From: Bog-756 sp963977795
GTDB taxonomy: Bacteria; Actinomycetota; Acidimicrobiia; Acidimicrobiales; RAAP-2
Reading direction: 5' to 3'
Length of the DNA stretch: 10,881 nucleotides
Assembly (NCBI GenBank): GCA_963977795.1
Contig: CAXBRB010000080.1
Coordinates: forward strand, 1-10,881
A program made the position numbers and the translations under genes. This document shows, piece by piece, positions 6,806 to 10,881 of this stretch; position 1 is the stretch's first letter; each line of letters opens with the position of its first letter. The notes under the pieces were generated by a model, which saw only the letters and a program-made list of their open reading frames with translations, searched no databases and was not told the origin of the DNA.

Positions 6806-7719
6806 CCGGTCGCCCGGCCGACGTGGACGAGCTGGCCCGCCGCCTCGGTCCGCTGGCCCGCCGGGACGAGCCGTTCGGGGCCCGCACCACCTACCGGGTG
6901 GGCGGTGCGGCCGCCCTGTGGGCCGAGCCCGACGACGAGGCAGGCCTGGTCGAGGTGGCCCAGGCCCTGGTCGGCCTCGACGTCCCCGTCCTGGTCTTCG
7001 GCAACGGGTCGAACATGCTGGTGGCCGACGCCGGGTTCCCCGGCCTCGTCCTCCACCTGGGCGCCCGGTTCAGCCGCCTGGAGATCGACGGGACCGAGGT
7101 CCGTGCCGGTGCCGCCCTGGCCCTCCCCACCCTGGCCCGACGCACCGCCGCTGCGGGGCTGCGGGGCCTGGAGTGGGCCGTCGGGGTCCCGGGCTCGGTG
7201 GGTGGCGCGGTGCGGATGAACGCCGGCGGGCACGGCTCGGACACGGTGGCCACCCTGGTGCGCTACCGGTGGGTCGACCTCACGACGGCGGGGGCATCCG
7301 AGGCCCCGGCCGCCCACCTCGAGGCGGCGTACCGCCACACCAGCGTGGCCGCCGCCGATGTCGTGACCGAGGCGGTGTTCGAGCTCGCCCCCGGTGACCC
7401 GGCCGAGGCCCGGGCGGTCATCGACGAGGTGGTGCGTTGGCGGCGCGCCCACCAGCCCGGGGGCGCCAACGCCGGCTCGGTCTTCACCAACCCGCCCGGT
7501 GACTCGGCCGGTCGGCTGATCGACGCCTGCGGGCTCAAGGGCCGACGCCTGGGGACCGCAGAGGTGTCACCCAAGCACGCCAACTTCATCCAGGCCGACC
7601 GTGGCGGATCGGCGGACGACGTGCGCCGCCTGATGGACGAGGTCCGGGCCGCCGTGGCCGCGGACACCGGCATCTCGCTGTCCACCGAGGTCCGCCTGAT
7701 CGGATTCGAGGCCCGGTGA
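6802..7719 (+). CDS. murB: UDP-N-acetylenolpyruvoylglucosamine reductase MurB
   Basis: An FAD-dependent cytoplasmic enzyme that uses NADPH to reduce UDP-GlcNAc-enolpyruvate to UDP-MurNAc, the substrate MurC needs; the two genes are adjacent and overlap. The 305-aa protein shows YRVGG (31-35), the FAD-binding GNGSNMLV (67-74), VPGSVGGAVRMNAG, and NAGSVFTNP, whose Ser226 corresponds to the serine that protonates the enol intermediate. GRLIDACGLKG, SPKHANFI and the C-terminal STEVRLIG follow, with Glu296 in the position of the catalytic glutamate. The short form with SPKHANF is typical of type II MurB, as in Bacillus and actinobacteria. GTGA overlaps occur at both ends, with murC and with ftsQ. 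Length is normal and nothing is missing. Confidence 0.97.
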   Translation: MTGRPADVDELARRLGPLARRDEPFGARTTYRVGGAAALWAEPDDEAGLVEVAQALVGLDVPVLVFGNGSNMLVADAGFPGLVLHLGARFSRLEIDGTEVRAGAALALPTLARRTAAAGLRGLEWAVGVPGSVGGAVRMNAGGHGSDTVATLVRYRWVDLTTAGASEAPAAHLEAAYRHTSVAAADVVTEAVFELAPGDPAEARAVIDEVVRWRRAHQPGGANAGSVFTNPPGDSAGRLIDACGLKGRRLGTAEVSPKHANFIQADRGGSADDVRRLMDEVRAAVAADTGISLSTEVRLIGFEAR

Positions 7720-8507
7720 GCCCGCCGAGAACCACAGGGGACGGCATCGATCCCCGGATCGCCCGCCGGCGCGACCAGGTCGAACGCGACCGGTCGCGGC
7801 GACGGTGGCGGTGGGCGGCCGGTGTCGGCGTGGCCGCGGCCGTGGTGGCCCTGGGGGCACTCCTCCTCCACACGCCGCTCTTCGCGGCCCGGGTGGTGCG
7901 GGTGGTGGGCGACCACCCCCAGACCCCGACGAAGACCATCGTGGCCGCGGCGGGGCTCACCGGGCATCCGCTGCTCATCCACGTCGACCCGGCGACGACG
8001 GCGGCACGGGTCGAGGCGCTCCCGCTGGTCGCCTCGGCGTCGGTCTCCCGGCACTGGCCCGACGGGATCACCATCACGGTGGCCGAGCGGGTCCCGTCGG
8101 TGTCCATGGGCGGCCCCGGGGCGGCATGGTCGACGCTGGACGGACGGGGCCGGACCATCGCCGTGGGCCCGGCCCGACCGGTGCTCCCCCAGCTCATCGT
8201 CCACGACGCTGCCGACCGGCCGGTCCCGCCGGCCCCGGTGGGTCGCACCGTGGCCCCGGCCGCAGATCCCGGCCTGATCGTGGCCCGGACCCTCCCCGCC
8301 GCCTTCGCCGGCCAGGTGGTCTCGATCAATGTGGTGAAGGACGGCACGGTCTTCCTGGTCCTCCACGTGGGCCTCCAGGTGCTCCTGGGCACGCCCACCG
8401 AGCTCCCGGCCAAGTACGGGGCCGTGGCGTCCATCATCGCCGGCGGCCACCTCCGCGGTGACAAGGTCCTCGACGTCACCGTCCCCCAGGCCCCCGTCGG
8501 GGGATGA
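7716..8507 (+). CDS. ftsQ: Cell division protein FtsQ (POTRA domain)
   Basis: A bitopic membrane protein that links early and late divisome proteins with FtsB and FtsL. The 263-aa sequence has an Arg-rich cytoplasmic tail (residues 14-32), one membrane segment (about 34-51, Ala/Val/Leu rich) and an extracytoplasmic POTRA domain (about 58-125) in the usual form: RVVRVVGDHP, GHPLLIHVD, RVEALPLVASASVSRHWPDG and the closing TVAERVP. A beta domain with lower conservation fills the rest and ends without a long tail. Sequence conservation is low for this family, but the POTRA pattern, topology and position between murB and ftsZ make the call firm. The GTG start overlaps the murB stop by four bases. 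The gene ends 148 bp before the ftsZ start. Confidence 0.93.
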   Translation: MSPPRTTGDGIDPRIARRRDQVERDRSRRRWRWAAGVGVAAAVVALGALLLHTPLFAARVVRVVGDHPQTPTKTIVAAAGLTGHPLLIHVDPATTAARVEALPLVASASVSRHWPDGITITVAERVPSVSMGGPGAAWSTLDGRGRTIAVGPARPVLPQLIVHDAADRPVPPAPVGRTVAPAADPGLIVARTLPAAFAGQVVSINVVKDGTVFLVLHVGLQVLLGTPTELPAKYGAVASIIAGGHLRGDKVLDVTVPQAPVGG

Positions 8508-8569
8508 GCCGGGCTCGTCTGCCTCTGGGGAGGGGGTGCAGCGAACCCGCCAGACCGTCCCCGCGATGC

Positions 8570-8598
8570 TTGACCACCACCGGGGCGAACCGTAGGGT
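8570..8598 (+). promoter_or_regulatory. Probable sigma-70-type promoter of ftsZ
   Basis: TTGACC (8570-8575) and TAGGGT (8593-8598) are separated by exactly 17 bp, matching the -35 TTGACN and actinobacterial -10 TANNNT consensus. Transcription would begin near 8605, leaving a leader of about 50 nt before ftsZ. It lies in the only intergenic region between the tightly coupled upstream block and ftsZ, where actinobacteria often have dedicated ftsZ promoters. Confidence 0.65.
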
Positions 8599-8613
8599 TG
8601 GCGCGAACTCGCA

Positions 8614-8632
8614 GGTTGGAACGGTTTCAACC
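8614..8632 (+). promoter_or_regulatory. Inverted repeat / hairpin in the ftsZ leader
   Basis: GGTTGGAA (8614-8621) pairs with TTTCAACC (8625-8632) across a CGG loop: eight pairs, one of them G-U. It sits between the predicted transcription start and the ribosome-binding site. It could be an RNA hairpin acting on ftsZ mRNA stability or translation, or a DNA operator. Only a short T run follows, so a full terminator is unlikely. Confidence 0.5.
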
Positions 8633-8642
8633 TTTGGTCGAG

Positions 8643-8650
8643 GGTGAGGA
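8643..8650 (+). promoter_or_regulatory. Ribosome-binding site that fixes the ftsZ start
   Basis: GGTGAGGA ends five bases before ATG 8656 and matches the 16S rRNA 3' end well. It also contains the alternative GTG (8644) of the same frame, which would then lie inside the site itself, so ATG 8656 is the better start. Most other genes here start by stop/start overlap instead, so ftsZ stands out as independently initiated. Confidence 0.7.
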
Positions 8651-8655
8651 ACTTC

Positions 8656-9768
8656 ATGACCGTTCCGGCGCAGAGCAACTACTTCGCAGTCATCAAGGTG
8701 GTGGGTGTGGGCGGCGGCGGCGTCAACGCCGTCAACCGGATGATCGAGTCCGGCCTGCGGGGCGTCGAGTTCATCGCCACCAACACCGACGCCCAGGCGC
8801 TGCTCATGAGCGACGCCGACCTCAAGCTCGACATCGGGCGCCAGCTGACCCGGGGCCTCGGCGCCGGCAGCGACCCGGAGGTGGGCCGCCAGGCGGCCGA
8901 GGAGCACCGGGCCGAGATCGAGGAGGCCCTGCGTGGGGCCGACATGGTCTTCATCACCGCCGGCAAGGGCGGCGGGACCGGGACCGGGGCCGCCCCCGTG
9001 GTGGCCGAGATCGCCAAGAGCCTCGGTGCCCTCACCATCGGGGTGGTCACCCGCCCCTTCACTTTCGAGGGCCGCCGGCGCTCGGTCCAGGCCGAGCAGG
9101 GCATCCAGAACCTCAAGGAGAAGGTCGACACCCTCATCATCATCCCGAACGACCGGCTCCTCACCGTGTCGAACGAGAAGACGTCGATGGTCAACGCCTT
9201 CAAGATGGCCGATGAGGTGCTCCTGCAGGGCGTGCACGGGATCACCAGCCTCATCACCATCCCCGGCCTCATCAACACCGACTTCGCCGATGTGAAGATG
9301 ATCATGTCCAACGCCGGCACGGCGATCATGGGCATCGGGTCGGCCACCGGGGAGGGGCGGGCCGTCAACGCCGCCCGGGCCGCCATCACCAGCCCGCTGC
9401 TCGAGGCGTCCATCGAGGGCGCCCGAGGCATCCTCCTGAACATCGCCGGGGGGCCGGACCTCGGCCTCTTCGAGGTGAACGAGGCCGCCGAGATCATCCA
9501 CAGCGTGGCCCACCCGGACGCCAACATCATCTTCGGCAGCGTGATCGACGAGGCGATGGGCGAGGAGGTGCGCGTCACCGTCATCGCCGCCGGCTTCGAG
9601 CGCTGGGAGGCCCAGTCCCGTGGCGGCGCCGAGGCGCCGGCCCGCGACGAGGTCCGCAGCCGGGTGCTGGGCGATGAGCCGACCCCCGGGGACATCTTCG
9701 CCACGCCGGCCGACGACGACCTCGATGTCGGGGACGACGACTTCGACGTCCCGTCCTTCCTGCGCTGA
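8656..9768 (+). CDS. ftsZ: Cell division GTPase FtsZ
   Basis: A tubulin-like GTPase that polymerises into the Z-ring and places the divisome at mid-cell. The 370-aa protein starts with the usual short tail, then IKVVGVGGGGVNAVNRM, NTDAQAL, the tubulin signature GGGTGTG (residues 105-111), VVTRPFTFEGRRR, IIPNDRLL, and the T7-loop NTDFAD (207-212), whose aspartates complete the GTPase site of the next subunit. It continues with GSVIDEAMGEEVRVTVIAAGF at the end of the globular core. A linker of about 40 residues leads to the acidic tail and the conserved C-terminal peptide DDFDVPSFLR, which in actinobacteria binds SepF. The residue before GGGTGTG is Lys104, where Met or Glu is more usual. ftsA is absent, as in actinobacteria generally. 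A dedicated promoter and leader lie upstream. Confidence 0.98.
   Translation: MTVPAQSNYFAVIKVVGVGGGGVNAVNRMIESGLRGVEFIATNTDAQALLMSDADLKLDIGRQLTRGLGAGSDPEVGRQAAEEHRAEIEEALRGADMVFITAGKGGGTGTGAAPVVAEIAKSLGALTIGVVTRPFTFEGRRRSVQAEQGIQNLKEKVDTLIIIPNDRLLTVSNEKTSMVNAFKMADEVLLQGVHGITSLITIPGLINTDFADVKMIMSNAGTAIMGIGSATGEGRAVNAARAAITSPLLEASIEGARGILLNIAGGPDLGLFEVNEAAEIIHSVAHPDANIIFGSVIDEAMGEEVRVTVIAAGFERWEAQSRGGAEAPARDEVRSRVLGDEPTPGDIFATPADDDLDVGDDDFDVPSFLR
9712..9750 (+). repeat. 18-bp in-frame duplication in the ftsZ tail
   Basis: Two copies, gacgacgacctcgatgtc (9712-9729) and gacgacgacttcgacgtc (9733-9750), match at 16 of 18 bases and are separated by one GGG codon. They encode DDDLDV and DDDFDV; the second belongs to the conserved C-terminal peptide and the first looks like a copy of it in the linker. 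Confidence 0.75.
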
Positions 9769-9777
9769 CCACCCCTC

Positions 9778-9813
9778 CCGCCCCGGGCTCGGCACCGTCA
9801 GGCACCGGGGCGG
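9778..9813 (+). promoter_or_regulatory. GC-only inverted repeat covering the pgeF ribosome-binding region
   Basis: CCGCCCCGG (9778-9786) is perfectly complementary to CCGGGGCGG (9805-9813), with an 18-nt loop that contains one of two direct copies of GGCACCG (9791-9797; the second, 9801-9807, runs into the right arm). The right arm holds the only purine-rich stretch before the pgeF GTG at 9815, so the folded stem would hide it. No T run follows, so a classic rho-independent terminator is not supported. It fills most of the 46-bp ftsZ-pgeF gap. Confidence 0.55.
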
Positions 9814-9814
9814 C

Positions 9815-10597
9815 GTGACCCCGCCCGGGGCCAGGGCCGTCTCGGCGCTGGCCGGCTGCGACGTCCTCCCGCTGGGCTGGGGTGCCTGGGCTGCCTGGAG
9901 CGATGCGTCCCGGGGTGACCTGCGCCCCTCCGGCCACGGACCGGGGGACGGCCCGGGACTGGTCACGTTGGCCGGCGACCTCGTGGCCGCCGTGGGTGCC
10001 GCTGGCCCGGTGCCCACCGTGGCCTGGGTCTCCCAGGTCCACGGTGCCGAGGTGGTGGTCACCGGGCCGGGTGCCGGTCGCCCGGGGGCGTGTCGGCATC
10101 TGGGAGTGGGCGATGCCGTGGTGGCGGTGGACGCCAGCGCCGCCGCCGCCGTGCTCACCGCTGACTGCGGACCGGTGGCCCTGGCATCGCCCGAGGGCCT
10201 CGTGGCCGCCGTGCACGCCGGTTGGCGGGGGGTCCTGGCCGGGGTGGTGGAGGCGGCGGCCGACCGGTTGCGCTCCCTCGGCGCCTCACGGGTGGCGGGG
10301 GTCCTCGGCCCCTGCATCCATGCCGGGGCCTGCGCCTTCGGTGAGGACGACCTGGTCAGGATGGTCCGCCGCTACGGGGAGTCCGTCCAGGGCGAGACGG
10401 TGGACGGTTCCTCCGCCCTCGACCTGCCGGCAGCCGTGGCGGCGGCCTTCCAGGCCGGCGGGATCGAGGAGGTGGGCCGGGTCGACCGGTGCACGGCGTC
10501 CTCGTCCGCCTTCTTCTCGCACCGGGCCCGGGCCGACACCGGACGTCAGGCCCTGGTCGTGTGGTGGTCGGGCGGGGACGGGACGGCGCCGTCGTGA
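9815..10597 (+). CDS. pgeF: Peptidoglycan editing factor PgeF (YlmD/YfiH, LACC1-like multicopper fold)
   Basis: Proteins of this family have purine-nucleoside phosphorylase/adenosine deaminase activity, and in E. coli (YfiH) the protein limits misincorporation of L-serine into the wall peptide. Zn-site residues are visible: His76 in QVHGAE, Cys118 in TADCGPV and His134 in VHAGWRG. GVLGPCI, the late VDRCTASS and SAFFSHRARADTGRQA, which ends the domain, also fit. The 260-aa length is normal. The N-terminus is unusual: the R-GG-S and SLN/GDD motifs near the start of typical members are not recognisable. GTG 9815 is the first plausible start after ftsZ in this frame. The frame extends back into ftsZ but is shadow there. 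The stop overlaps the yggS start in GTGA. The ftsZ-pgeF-yggS order is common in Gram-positives, with sepF usually next. Confidence 0.93.
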   Translation: MTPPGARAVSALAGCDVLPLGWGAWAAWSDASRGDLRPSGHGPGDGPGLVTLAGDLVAAVGAAGPVPTVAWVSQVHGAEVVVTGPGAGRPGACRHLGVGDAVVAVDASAAAAVLTADCGPVALASPEGLVAAVHAGWRGVLAGVVEAAADRLRSLGASRVAGVLGPCIHAGACAFGEDDLVRMVRRYGESVQGETVDGSSALDLPAAVAAAFQAGGIEEVGRVDRCTASSSAFFSHRARADTGRQALVVWWSGGDGTAPS

Positions 10598-10881
10598 GCG
10601 GGCCGCACCCGGTGGGCCAGGACGAGCTGGCGGAGCGGCTGGCTGCCATCCGGGCCCGGATCGACCGTGCGGCCCCGGATCCCGGAGCGGTGACCCTGGT
10701 GGCCGTCACCAAGGGGTTCGGCCCGGAGGCGGTGGCTGCCGCGTCGGCCGCCGGACTGGTCGACCTGGGCGAGAACTACGCCGATGAGCTGGTGGCAAAA
10801 GCCACCTGGTGGGCCGGGACGGGGGTGGGGGATCCGGACGGCTCGGGCCCGGGTGCGGGGGCGACCGCCCCCTCGACCCCT
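10594..10881 (+). CDS. yggS: PLP homeostasis protein YggS/YlmE (PLPBP family), 5' part only
   Basis: A single-domain alanine-racemase-fold protein that binds pyridoxal phosphate and buffers PLP and amino-acid pools; it has no known catalytic role. The first 96 codons are in the window. VTLVAVTKGF contains Lys40, the expected PLP Schiff-base lysine, and LGENYADELVAKA (58-70) matches the family's FGENrxQE motif. The HxIGxLQxNK motif should follow but has not appeared by the window end. Instead a Gly/Pro/Ala-rich stretch runs from residue 74 to 96, longer than the usual spacer. The GTG start overlaps the pgeF stop by four bases, so the two are translationally coupled. The gene continues beyond the window. 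Confidence 0.9.
   Translation, partial: MSGPHPVGQDELAERLAAIRARIDRAAPDPGAVTLVAVTKGFGPEAVAAASAAGLVDLGENYADELVAKATWWAGTGVGDPDGSGPGAGATAPSTP

Noticed and set aside
9778..9813. Rho-independent terminator after ftsZ
   Set aside because: The stem is strong but the loop is 18 nt and no T run follows; the pgeF start comes two bases later.
8476..10317. 613-codon open frame on the - strand across ftsZ and pgeF
   Set aside because: It is the complement of two conserved genes, with no family motif of its own and composition set by the codon bias of the + strand.
1..10881. CRISPR array, tRNA, rRNA, insertion sequence, phage or defence genes
   Set aside because: No regularly spaced repeats, RNA gene signatures, transposase motifs or defence domains were seen in either strand.

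Overview
This window is most of a division and cell-wall (dcw) gene cluster from a very GC-rich bacterium, almost certainly an actinobacterium. All confidently read genes but one lie on the + strand. The order is murE - mraY - ftsW - murG - murC - murB - ftsQ - ftsZ - pgeF - yggS (the last is cut by the window end). Several points support an actinobacterial host: the high GC, GTG starts, absence of ftsA between ftsQ and ftsZ, the GGGTAGH form of the MurG loop, and the ftsZ-pgeF-yggS tail. murB lying between murC and ftsQ, unlike in mycobacteria and streptomycetes as I recall them, suggests a deep-branching class such as Acidimicrobiia. That placement is inference and was not tested.

Region by region. 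Positions 1 to about 323 (- strand) hold part of a dUTPase gene (dut) with lower GC (65% by hand count over 1-300, against 77% over 301-480). It runs head-on into the 5' end of murE, where ftsI would normally lie. This is either a genomic rearrangement or an assembly join. Positions 307-8507 are a tightly packed peptidoglycan-precursor and divisome operon: MurE adds meso-diaminopimelate, MraY makes lipid I, MurG makes lipid II, FtsW polymerises lipid II, MurC adds the first L-alanine, MurB reduces to UDP-MurNAc, and FtsQ scaffolds the divisome. murF and murD, usually interleaved here, are absent. Five of the junctions up to ftsQ, plus pgeF/yggS, are the same four-base GTGA start/stop overlap. 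The only real gap before ftsQ ends is between mraY and ftsW, where murD would be expected.

Positions 8508-8655 form the ftsQ-ftsZ intergenic region. It has a good sigma-70-type promoter (TTGACC, 17 bp, TAGGGT), a small hairpin in the leader and a strong ribosome-binding site, so ftsZ probably has its own promoter. After ftsZ comes a GC-rich inverted repeat that covers the pgeF ribosome-binding region. pgeF encodes a peptidoglycan-editing/purine-nucleoside enzyme and yggS a PLP-homeostasis protein.

I see no CRISPR array, tRNA, rRNA, insertion sequence, toxin-antitoxin or defence locus, and no clear new system. The points worth a second look are the break at the murE end, the missing murD and murF, unusual active-site motifs in MurG and MurC, low-complexity insertions, and the two RNA hairpins flanking ftsZ.
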